Origin: Vandiemenella viatica
Lineage: Eukaryota; Arthropoda; Insecta; Orthoptera; Morabidae
Length of the DNA: 64,000 bases
Assembly: GCA_031002005.1 (NCBI GenBank)
Contig: JARYHS010013630.1
Location: forward strand, 236,847,539-236,911,538
Reading direction: 5' to 3'
The first letter of the stretch is position 1. The number at the start of each line of letters is the position of its first letter. This document shows positions 49,401 to 61,400 of the stretch, one piece after another. The position numbers and the translations under genes are program-made. The notes under the pieces are model-generated. The model was not told where the DNA came from and made no database searches. It saw only the letters and a program-made list of their open reading frames with translations.

Positions 49401-52400
49401 AGGGATATTGTATAGCTTCACTGAACGTAAACCTATACCAGCATAGCATATTTTGACATGACTCACCTCTCCCGTTGAGTGTACGAATTCGCAGTCACCA
49501 TTCGTATTTTCCATGACTCTTGCACAACCTTTGCCATTCCATAATTTTACATAAACTACATTTTCTAAAAAATCGTACTGGAGACCTATAACTTCATCTT
49601 CTCGTAGCGCTATCTTTTCATACATCCACTGATCAATCTCATATATTTTGGGTCGAGGAAAACCATATTGAAAGCTGACCATCAGTGTTGTTTCTCTAAT
49701 GGCGTTTTCCATTCTAATTCTATAAGAACTCTTTCACACTAAAAAGTTCTGAAAACAACATTTTTATGTGCCCAAAATCAACTTATGAATTAGTAGCGAT
49801 TCGGAAGCTGTTTTTTACAACGGGCACCAAAGATGCTACTGACGAACTGAACAGGGTAGACATAGGAAGCGGACTGGATGAGACCAGGACACATGCAAAC
49901 GACAAGTGTACGAGGAAAGAGGGGTGGGAGTGGGGACTCGCCCTCTGCGCGATGAAAGTCACCCACTACTCAAGGCGATATCCGTTAACAAACAGTGTTG
50001 GGATAATTTCAACAAAGTGGCTTTTGCTGCACAAATTACAGTACGTAACGTAAGACTTCGAAAGATGATTGGTGTCATATGAGAGATTTGAGCGTCAGAC
50101 AGTTCAATAAAGACAATTGGTAGCAAACACCCCGAAGACTTGAGAACAGTTGTGGTTAATTGTTAATTGCTAAAAACGATTGTGAGTCACGTTTAAGAAA
50201 ATAAATCTTTTCTGGAAAGCAATGTAGAATCACACCTTGGCATCTGCACTAAATGTCAGTAAGAGCTGTGTGGCACGGTGTGTGATGTTGTAAATCAGTA
50301 TCAAGAGATAATTTTTAATAAGAAACAAATATGTGCTGTTTCTGATTTGATGTGACCTATCTTGAAAGACGAGTCCTGTGACTGACCGGTTAATTCTCTA
50401 CGATGTAGACACTACGGGACCTTGGGTGACATCACGGTCTGTCAAACGAGAAATCATCCATGTCTGAATGTAGAGGGTGACCAGAGAGCTCTGATTAACA
50501 TCATTGGGTGATTCCGTAATTCAAGCACGAATGAGACGTCTTCATTTTCATTTTGGTTCACCAGACGCAGCACATTTGTAAGCTGAGAGCTGTGTTCTTT
50601 GAGTTAGTAGGACGATATGTTCGTGATTCGACCGTCAGCCACGTTAATCGCCTCATGCCTATTGACGTTATCCGTGTTAGCAATACATTGTCTTCATAAT
50701 TTTTTTACTGCACACGCTGATAATGGTAATTCATTATTTCTTGGTGATGCTATTCTTCCAGTCAATTCATTCATTTGAAATATATATTTAATTGGATAGT
50801 TACGCGAATTAAGATTAAACTAGCCGACCCGTGCAAATATTTGGAATACTATTGAGATCAGACGCCGAATTGTAAATATAATAATGTGTGTCTAAGTAAA
50901 TTCGAGTATTTAAAAAATGAGAGGTATTTTATTTCGAAGAGCACTAATAAATATCAGGCTTATTGTAAAAAGTTGTTATCATTACATACAGTATGTTTAG
51001 GTCTCTCTGTTGTACCCCTTGGCATCGTGAGAAATATCTTCTCCCTCTTCTTATTTCTCTCTCGTCATCGGCGGCACTGCCTACCGTTCTCTCGAAGCGA
51101 TTGGGGCAATATTTGTACCTCAATATATCTTCTGTCATATTGTTGGTACAGGTTCCAAATTTCTGTTGTACATATATATTAGCAATTTTACCAAATGAAC
51201 TAAATTCCATTTCGTTACTGTTCTTAGTTAGGATGTTATTCAGTTGCAAACTCCGGTGATTTTGTCACTCACTCGCTCACTCACTAATGATTATCACTAC
51301 TCTAAGGTTCTTTCCGAAGTGGTAGAAATCTGAAATTTTGTACACAAATAAAATTTCACCCCCATAATATAAGAAAAGTCTTAAACTCACAAATTTCCAT
51401 TTATTTACTTATGGTAGTAGTAAACCAGCGGCAATGTGCAATGCTCGGTTACAGCACACACCAATTTATTATTTGCAGATTGGGGCATTGTTGATAACGT
51501 ATATTGATGTCTTCAGTTCTGAAGTATTCTTATTCACCGATTTTCAAATATAACTATTACATTTGAGCGACGATTCAGAATAAGTGACCAAATAGCAGAA
51601 AGAAATGAGATCCCACAACAAAAATTCTTGTAAAAATAAGCCAAGTTTCATGCTTGTTTAGTAACAAAAAGTTATGAGATTTTTTTCTGAACCATGTCTA
51701 TACTTCGCAGTGTGTAGTGACTTCACTTTCCGAAACAGAATTGTTTCTCTCTGTTCTACAGGTCGTTTATTTAGATTTAAAACATTCTGGTGACTTGGCT
51801 GTTATGCATGTCAACTTTTACTGAAATGGAATGTATAATGTATATGATTTATTCCAAGACTTATGAAATCCGAAAAATTTCTAGCAAAATCTTGGCTTTA
51901 TGTATTTGTAAGTTTGATGAAGCAACACATTTAATGTATTTATATAGGTTTAGTAAAGAATGACATGCATAATGACCAAGTCAGCAGAACATTTTTAATT
52001 CTAAATAAACAACATATAACACCGGGAGATACCATTCTGATTCAGAATCTAGTTTCACACTGCAAAGTATAGACTTGGTTTAAGAATAAGATCTCATAAC
52101 TTTTTGTCACTACACAAGCACGAGACAATGACAACTTTTTATAAATTTTAGATAAAATTACTACAGATCTTTTAAAGATTGTGGGATACGATAGTGTACC
52201 TTACCTTGAAATTTTATTTAAAATGAGACTGGAGTCTTGCTGCTTACCACGGGATTGGAAAAGAGTGATAGTAGTACCGGTTTTATAAAAGAGGGGTTAC
52301 AAATAGGGTTGAAAATTACAGGCCAATAAGTTTGACATCAGTGATAGCAAAATGATGAAGAGTTTGATATGTAACTACATCAGAAATTTCTGGTTTGCAG

Positions 52401-55400
52401 ATCGGCAACATAGCTTGAGGCAAGGATATTCATGTGAATCTCCGATGGTGGACTATATGCAAGATATTTCAGACGAATTGGACAGTGGAGACCATGTTGT
52501 TGGTGTGGCACAAAATCTTTCTAAAATATTTGACAGAGTGAACCGTAAAATGGTTTTAAGTAAACAGAAATCTAAGTTACTTGTTGGGTAAAGGAATTCT
52601 TAAAGCCAAGAAGCAAAGTGTTAGAGTAGAAAATACATTATCAAAAGAGGTGGAAGTATATATGGGAGTGCCACAGGGTAGTGTATTGGGACCGTTGCTG
52701 TTCATTATTCTAATGATGATGGGTTGCGTTCAGAATTTAGGTTTTTTGCAGATGATAAAATGGTATACAGTAGAATCAAAACAGGTGAAGATGGAAATAA
52801 CTGCAGGGTGACATGGATAGAATATCTGAATGGGTAGGTCAGCATGGAATGAAGATAAATGCCAACAAGAGTCAGTTTACTAAGTACAAAGAAAATACTT
52901 ATGATTATAGGCTGGGGTCAGAATTTCTTGTTGAAGGCATGAAGTGTAAGTATCTTGGCAGAACGTTTGATAACTCAAGTGGTCAGAGCACATTGGGCAG
53001 GTAGTGGGAAAAGGTTACAAAATTATTCATTTACTGGAGAGGGCGATGAGAGGATGTAGCAGAGAAGTTAGTGAATTGGGTTAAAACTAGGGGAATTGCC
53101 ACCTGAGCGATAGCTCCATCGCATTTTAAATTTATGATCTTAAATATACATAAAAACAGAAGTGAGTTTCCCTATATTTCACTTTTCAGCAGTCACTAGC
53201 TAGCACATATCACTGGTGTGTGTATGTGGCACATAGCATGGAATTTCCTGTCATACACAACATTGCTTACGAGTACAAAGTTAACAATTCAGTTGTTGAC
53301 ACTGTGGATTCCCTGAAGTATCTAGGCGTTACAGTACAAAGCAACATGAAATGGGACTTGCACATAACTTCCATCGTAGGCAAATTCCAAACTACGATAT
53401 ATAGGGCGTATTTTGAGAAGTTGTAATGCTCATACAAAGGAAATGGCGTACAAAACACTAGTATGTCCGTATTTGGAATACTTTTGTGGAATTTTGGATC
53501 CGTACCGCAAGGGATTGATTGACACATTGGAGAGGGTACAGAGGAAAGCCGCTCATTTCGTGACTGCTAGTTACAGTCCTTACGTAAGTGTCACAGTGCT
53601 GATACGTGGGTTGGGCTGGGATTGTTTGACGGACAGATGACGTCGTTTTCGTTTGAATTTGTTGGAGAATATGCGAAAATCTTCAATTTACAAATGAAAG
53701 GAAATAGTTCTTCCGTCAACCTATTTAGGTTGCAATGACAGGAGGGATAAGATTCGAGAAATAAGATGCCGTACTGATACATTTATGTATTCATTCTTTC
53801 CTCGTTCTGTTCGGGATTGGAATGCACTGAATTAGGATTGGTGTTTAGCACCCTCTGCCACCCACAGTATTTGTGATTTTCAGAGTATAGATGTAGATGT
53901 AGATTGGCCGAATGACGTTAGCTGTAGGAGTGTTGGAGATGTGGCGGTTAAAGGTGGTCGATGTAGGGCTTTTTCATATTTCTACCATTGACTTGTGTGT
54001 CCCTAAACTTCTCTTTTCTGTCACAACTACGTATCATAGACCATTGGTGTATTGTGTGGTATTAGCATCGGGTCTCCCATTGTGCAATATAATGGTTGCA
54101 TGTCGGTAGCTAAGGGGGAGTTGGAGCTATGGTGCTTGAAAGTGGTCGACTTGTGGCACTTTATCATTTCGACCAAAGACGTGTGTGTCCAATGTATCAC
54201 TTTTTAACCAAAAGTATCCAGCACATATCACTGGTGTTTGTGTGTGGTAGTAGCATACATTCGCCCATCGTGCACAACGTTGGCCGATTTTTGGTAACTG
54301 TGGGGTGTGGGAGCTATGGTGGTTGAAAGATGTCGATCAAGGACATTTTCATATTTCTACCTAAGACATGTGTGTCCGTATATTTCACTTTCCTGCCACA
54401 TTTACAAAGCGCAGATCATTGGTGTTTGTGTGTTGTAGTAGCATCGAGTGTCTCATCGTACGCTATGGTGGTTATATGTCGATAGCTATGGGGAAGTGGG
54501 AGATATGATGGTTGATATTGGTCGACGTATGGCATTTTCCTTTTTCTACCAAAGAAGTTTGTATCCCTATATTTCAACTTGCAGCCAGAACTACCAAGTG
54601 CAGATCACGGGCGTTTGCGTGTTGCAGTAGCCTGGAGTTTTTCATCTTGAACTACGGTGATTGCATGTCACTAGCTGTGAGGATGTGGTAGATATGATGG
54701 TTGTAAGTGGTGGACCTGGTATAAAAATAGACATGCGTCCCTGTATTACATTCCACAGCCAAAACTACCTAGTGCAGTTCACTGGTGATTGTGTGTGGCA
54801 TTAGCCTCAGGTCCCCCAACTTGCACCATGGTGGTGTCATGTTGGTAGCTATGGGGTGTGGGAGTTATGATGGTTGAAATTAATCGACGGAGGGCGTTTT
54901 CATATTTCGACCAAAGACATGAATGTCCGTATATTTCATTTGCGGCTATAAATACCCTGCGCTGATCACTGATGTTTGTGTGTGGTATTAGCCTCGAGTC
55001 TCTCATCGTGCACTATGGTGGTTACATTTCGGTAGCTATCAATCAGAATTATTTACAAACACGAATGAAGTCGTGGGCACCAACTAATAAAATAATTGTT
55101 TTTGTGGGATAGACGTTATATCTTATCTTTAAACGAGCAATGCTTGTATATATTTGTAATCTCCAAAACGGCTGTAACGATTTTGATGAAATTTCGTATT
55201 TAGATATCATTTTGTTTTTAAGATTACCTAAATAGTTGTCTTCCCAGAAAAAAATGCTGTTTTACTAAATACTAACAATTTTTACACTTGGTATCTTTAA
55301 AACAGCTCCAACGGCATATCGTAGACGATTCAGGTACCAGAAAGTCTACTAATAGTTTCTGTTTGGTTTCAACGAGGAACTCCTATATAATTATTTAAAC

Positions 55401-58400
55401 GAACAGTTCTTGTATAATAGCTGACCCTTGGGAATACTAGCACTGTTAGGTTGTAAAATATTTAAAAATGAAGATATTTAAAAAATAGATAATGACTTTG
55501 TTGGAAATGATGGTTTACTTTATGAAGCTTCTTTGAAAATAATAATAGCAATTATAACGTAATCAACGTTAACTTTTTGACCGTATGTGTCTTTAACACA
55601 AACATCAATATTACTGAATAGTAAAAAGTGGTTATTATTAAATACTACCAGTTTAATTGTAAAACATTTAAAAAGTAGATATTTAAAAAATAGATACTGG
55701 CTTTTTCAGGTGCGATTTTTCAAACTTTATATTACAAAACTTCTTTCGAAACAATAGTAACATAGTAGCAGAATTTTTATCTCGGAAACGGCTGTCGTAG
55801 AAGTTTCAGGTAATGCCTACTGATGTTATTTACTGTTCCCTTTGATTCAAGCAAGGAAATATGCACTTCAAAATGCCTAGGAAGCCGTTAAGAAAAACGT
55901 TTAATTATTTTCAAGAAAAAAAATAATAACATATGTGACATCCCTGAAAAAATACTAGCTTAAAAAAAAAAAATCTAACGACACGTAGAATTTTGAGGAA
56001 TCAGTGAGCCTCCTTTTATATTTGGTTGTAGTAAGCTACTGTGTGCTTCGAAATTCATAGGAAGCCTTTAAGAATTTTTTTAAGTACAGTCAAACTTCTC
56101 GCAGTCAAGACTTATCTCAAGAAAAGATAAAAGATGATTGTGGGCCTCCATATGACATTCGGGTAAACGAGAATCTAACCTCGTTTGGCCATCCTGGCTG
56201 AGGTTTTCCGTGGTTTTCCTCAGCCACTCTAGGCGAATGCTGGGATGGTTCCCTACAAGGCCACGGCCGATTTTCCATCCCCCTTCCCTCCCCGTAGTAG
56301 TAGATTGGTTGGAAAGAGTCTTCGTGACTATCCAGCAGCCCGCCTCCCAGCCTTCAGCTGGGAGGAATGAATAGTAAAAAAAAAAAAAAATTATTCACGA
56401 TTTTTATTTAACTGACTACTGTTCTTATGTAAATAGGAAATAAATGTATAACAAATATGGAACCGTCTAGCAGCTCAAATATAATTAGATTGGATAAAAG
56501 TGGTTTGCTGCGCTACGATCCCGGTTTCAAATCCCAGTCGGGGTAAGAATTTTTAAGATTTGTATTTGATCAAACGAACTACGCTGGGGCGTTATGTGGT
56601 TCGGATTTTACATTAAACTGTAGGACCCAGAGGAAAGGAATTGGCCGTCCTACCTCTGATACAATGGCTTAGTATGCCTCCTTCGGGTTGGGTTTGTATG
56701 CTGTCTATATATTTAATCTATCCAATTTAATACTATCTTCTTCTCTTCGATATCGGCCATCTAAGGTCCACGAAAAGTAATCCCGTGCATTCATTTCGAT
56801 GCTTCTTTTGTTGACTTCTAATAGTTCTTCATCCTCTCACTTTGCTGTTTCCTCCTTTCTTGTGTCCATATGTTACTACCTTTTCTCTTCTCCTTCTCCT
56901 GGAAACCCTTGAAATTTTGGATCAATCTCCTAAAAGTTGCTCTATCTTGTATTAAATCTTCTGTTATTCCGATCTCAATCATATCTTTCTTTACTCATTG
57001 GATCCACTGGATTTCCTTCTTACTCTTGTAAAAATGATTGAAAATTCTTTTTGTAAGTTTATTGTTATCCATTTTCATTATGTGACCAAAAAAACTGATT
57101 CTCCTCTTCCTGATCGTGTCTGAAATCCTTTCAGTTTCTTCTTCTTTGAATAGATCTTTATTCCTCCGGTGGCTAAACTCACCACTTTCAATTTTTAGTG
57201 GTCCCAAACTTTTCTCAAGATTTTTCTTTCCCTTTTCTCTATCTCTTCTATTTCTCCAGTTTTCATAGAGAACAAGCATTCTGAGGCATACGGTCCTTCT
57301 GGTTTGATTACTGTGTTGAAGTGTTTGATTTTAGTTTTCCTTGATAGACTCTTCCTATTGTATGTATCTTTTGTCAATTGGTATACTAGTTCTAGTTTTC
57401 TTGCTCTTGATATATTTGCTTCCTTATCAAGCCCATTAATCTGAATTACTTAACCTAGATATTTAAATTTATTGATCTTGTTAATTTTTCCGTACTCTGT
57501 GTTTAGTTCTGAGGATGAATCCCTAATATTGGTCATGAATTTAGTCTTCTCAAAACAGATCTGAAGTCCACCTTTTCCCGTTATATCTTTCAGAAGGTTG
57601 ATTTGTTCGAGTGCGGTTTCTATACTTTCAGAAAGAACCGCTATATCATCAGCGAAGGCCAAACAGTTTATCCCAACCCCTTTGTGCTTTGAACCTAAAC
57701 TTATCTCATGGTGAATTCCTCTTTCCTTGAGTTTCTCTTACCGAGAGTGGCGGTGTAACGGTTAGCGTTCTCGCCTCGCATTCGGGAGGATGGCGGTTCG
57801 AATCCCCGTCCGGGCATCCAGATTTGGGTTTTCCATGGTTTCCCAAATCACTCCAGGCAAATGCCGGGATGCTTCCTTCAAAAGGCCATGGCCGAATTCC
57901 TTCCCATTCCTTGCCCCCCAACCTTTCCCGTCTCTAAAGACCTCACTGTTAAGAGACGTAAAGCAGTTAAAAAAAAATTGAGTTTCTCTTCCCATACTCT
58001 TATTACCTTCTCCAAAACGCAATTGAAAATAATTGGGGAAAGCCCTCTCTCCCTGCCTGACACCAGTTTTTATTTTAAATTCTTCTGAGATTTCTCCCAT
58101 AAATTTCACTTATGAATTTGTTCTAGAGAGGGTCTGCCTGACTATGTTGACTGATTTTGAGTCAACACCAAATGCCTGTAAAATGTGCAGCAATGAGACT
58201 CTATCTACTGAGTCGTAGGCTTTCTTGAAGTCCACATAAATTATAACATAGTTTTTGCTCTTTGTAACCCTGTCTCGTATTTAGAATCTGTTCTACGCAG
58301 GATAGTCCTTTTCTGAACCTTAGAAGAGTAGTAAGTAAAATGATTTAATAGTGAACACTCTCATTTGAATGTATGAGTTCCAAGAAATCAAGATCGTCAT

Positions 58401-61400
58401 GTACATTTTTCTACCGGGAACAAACCAAATGCGAAGTTCCCCTATAATCATTAAGTAAATTTTTCGCTGGATGTTTCATAGCTCTTTTACCAGCAGCCAT
58501 TTGAAATCATCTGCCCCAAAAGGACATACAAATTGATGCATAACTACTTTAATATTTATAGTTACCTGAAGATGTAATGTAGGTCACAAACAAGCCGAGA
58601 AGTGTTAAATTATTTTTTCTTTTCCAAAAATCGGTCTAAATCATGTTATGTAGAATTTGTTCAGATAATTTTCGTGTTATGCTCAATAATAATAATAAGC
58701 TGTACCGATAGTGACAATCCGATTTTATTCTTATTTGTAGGCTTTATGGCTGCGCTCAGGGAGGAGTTAAGAAACAAAGGTAGACATAACATAAAGACGA
58801 CTGTAGCATGTACCTACTTCTTCAAGACGCCGTATATTGAAGATTCCTTCGCAATGAGGTGAGTTTGTCTTTTACTTCAGAATGAATAATATTAATTTAA
58901 TAAACTCTCAATCACTCATTTTCTTCTGTGAAGGCAGTGGACATGTTCTGAACATCACGTCAGACGAAAATGACATTTCTATATTTATGGTGAGGTCTCT
59001 CAAATACTCGGAGTATTACATTTATTTTGGGTCGATGCATTTCACTACTTCTACGTGTCTCCTGTACACATAAAATGTGGCGTTTTTGTTGATTGCATAG
59101 ATCTTGTAGCAATTTCTCTTTGGCTGATGACATGCTTTCAGTGTTAATAGAGACAATCTTGAACTGTGGCCCTGATTAGGGCTCCAACGTTGATGTTTCT
59201 GGTGTGGAAGGTTTTGCCGGCATTATACCGTTGCCCAGGGATCGCCCGATTGCTTCTGATAACCTTTTCAAATCACAATCTTTGGAAAGGCATCTTTCAT
59301 GACCCACATTTTTTTTTTTTTTTTTTTTAAGTATACGTATAAAAAGTTCCCTGAAATCTGGATAGACACTTTGGCTTTGTATAAGCAACACTGACTAAAA
59401 TTAAGGGGATGGAGTAGTTGGATTTCTGAAAACCAATTATAGACAGTATTTTTCTGTTTGTTTTAAAATATGTGAGTGCAATGTTCCATGGCTATCTGAT
59501 GAAAACTGAGGGTATGTTCAAACGACATTGATAAAAACTGATGGTATGGAAAGGAGGAGAGGGTTTGGGTTTATAAAAACTAAAAATTGACAGTATTTTT
59601 CTGTTTGTTTTAAAGTATACGTGTGCAAAGTTCCATCGAAATCGGATAAAATATGTGGGTTTGTATAAAAATTAAGGGGTATAAACGGGGAGAGAGGGGT
59701 TATTTTTTAGATTTTGGTTTTTTAAAAACCTCCTTCGTGCCACCCACCACATTCTCGAATAATTTCAAGTCAATTGACCTACTATTCGAATATTGCCAGC
59801 ATAAATAAACGGAAGCTAATTTTTTATACATAAAGACTAAAGTAATTAATTGAAAATATGCGTCCGAATATATGGAGTCAAATCGTTTCGCTTCTTTAAC
59901 CATGTCTCAAAACCTTTAATTCGATGTACAGCAAAAACTTATTGTTTGTCTTAGGCTCATAGATTTAATTATCAAATTTTTCGAAATAATTTGATGCTAT
60001 CCACCGGTATTCCAAAAATTTTGAACATAACAAAAATTAGGGAAAGTAACTTGTTTTCTCAAGTATCTTGTTTCGTCAATTTATAAATGTAATATGCTTG
60101 CAGACTTCCGGCATTACCTGTAGAAGATGTGGTGACAGGTATCATAGACGGCATCCGGAGAGAAAAGACGATGGTTATATTGCCGAAGATGCTTGCAATA
60201 CTGGGTTCCTTCAAAGAGTGAGTATCATCCACTAGAAATAACATATTTGCTTAAACGACTTCTTACGAATAATGTGGAGGTAACGTCTATGTAGAAACGT
60301 TACATAAATTTCGTGTAACAATGAATCATCTCTTAATTAAGCTGTAGAAGGTGGATAGATCTATCTTCAGCATTAGAAAAGCAACGAGGACAGTGAGACC
60401 ATATCCAGGAAACTCCCTCATCAATTTACGAGTGCTATGAAATCATTCTACCGCCACAAGGGTCGCAATGAAGGGAGAGATAAAATTAGAGAAATATGAC
60501 GCCGTACTGAAATAACATGATTGCTTAAACGACTTCTTACGAAGACTGTGGAGGTAATGTCTATGTAGAAACATTACATACATTTCGTGTAACAAAGAAT
60601 GATCTCTTAATTAAGCTGTAGAAAGTGGATAGATCTATCTTCAGCATTAGAAAAGGAACAAGGACAGTGAGACCGTATCCAGGAAACTCCCTCATCAATT
60701 TACGAGGTGTATGAAGTCATTGTACCACCATATGTGTCGCAATGAGGGGAGAGATAAAATTAGAGAAATATGACGCCGTACTGAAATAACATGATTGTTT
60801 AAACATCTTCTTACGAAGACTGTGGAAGTAATGTCTATGTAGAAACATTACATACATTTCGTGTAACAAAGAATGATCTCTTAATTAAGCTGTAGAAAGT
60901 GGATAGATCTATCTTCAGCATTAGAAAAGGAACAAGGACAGTGAGACCATATCCAGGAAACTCCCTCATCAATTTACGAGGTGTATGAAGTCATTGTACC
61001 ACCATATGTGTCGCAATGAGGGGAGAGATAAAATTAGAGAAATATGACGCCGTACTAAAATAACATGATTGCTTAAACGACTTCTTACGAGACTGTGGAG
61101 GTAATGTCTATGTAGAAACATTACATACATTTCGTGTAACAAAGAATGATCTCTTAATTAAGCTGTAGAAGGTGGATAGATCTATCTTTAGCATTAGAAA
61201 AGCAACGAGGACAGTGAGACCATATCCAGGAAACTCCCTCATCAATTTACGAGTGCTATGAAATCATTCTACCACCACATGGGTCGCAATGAGGGTAGAG
61301 ATAAAATTAGAGAAATATGACGCCGTACTGATGCTTATATGAATTCTTTCTTCGCTCGTGCCATTCTGCCCAAGCATGAGGGTAGAGATAAAATTAGAGA

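Larger units (their letters stand above)
44995..49967 (-). mobile_element. Near full-length LINE of the L1/Tx1 group (about 5 kb)
   Basis: Minus strand, from 5' to 3': a GC-rich leader (49967-49713), ORF1 with a CCHC knuckle, ORF2 with AP-endonuclease, reverse transcriptase and C-terminal zinc finger, a short 3' UTR, AATAAA (plus 45016-45021) and a poly-A of 10 (plus 44995-45004). Both ORFs carry frameshifts or stops, so it is a dead but fairly recent copy. No direct target duplication is visible. Instead a 13-bp inverted repeat borders both ends (see findings). Confidence 0.85.

Noticed and set aside
60230..61330. CRISPR-like array
   Set aside because: Units are 274 bp with no unique spacers, in a eukaryotic intron; plain tandem duplication.
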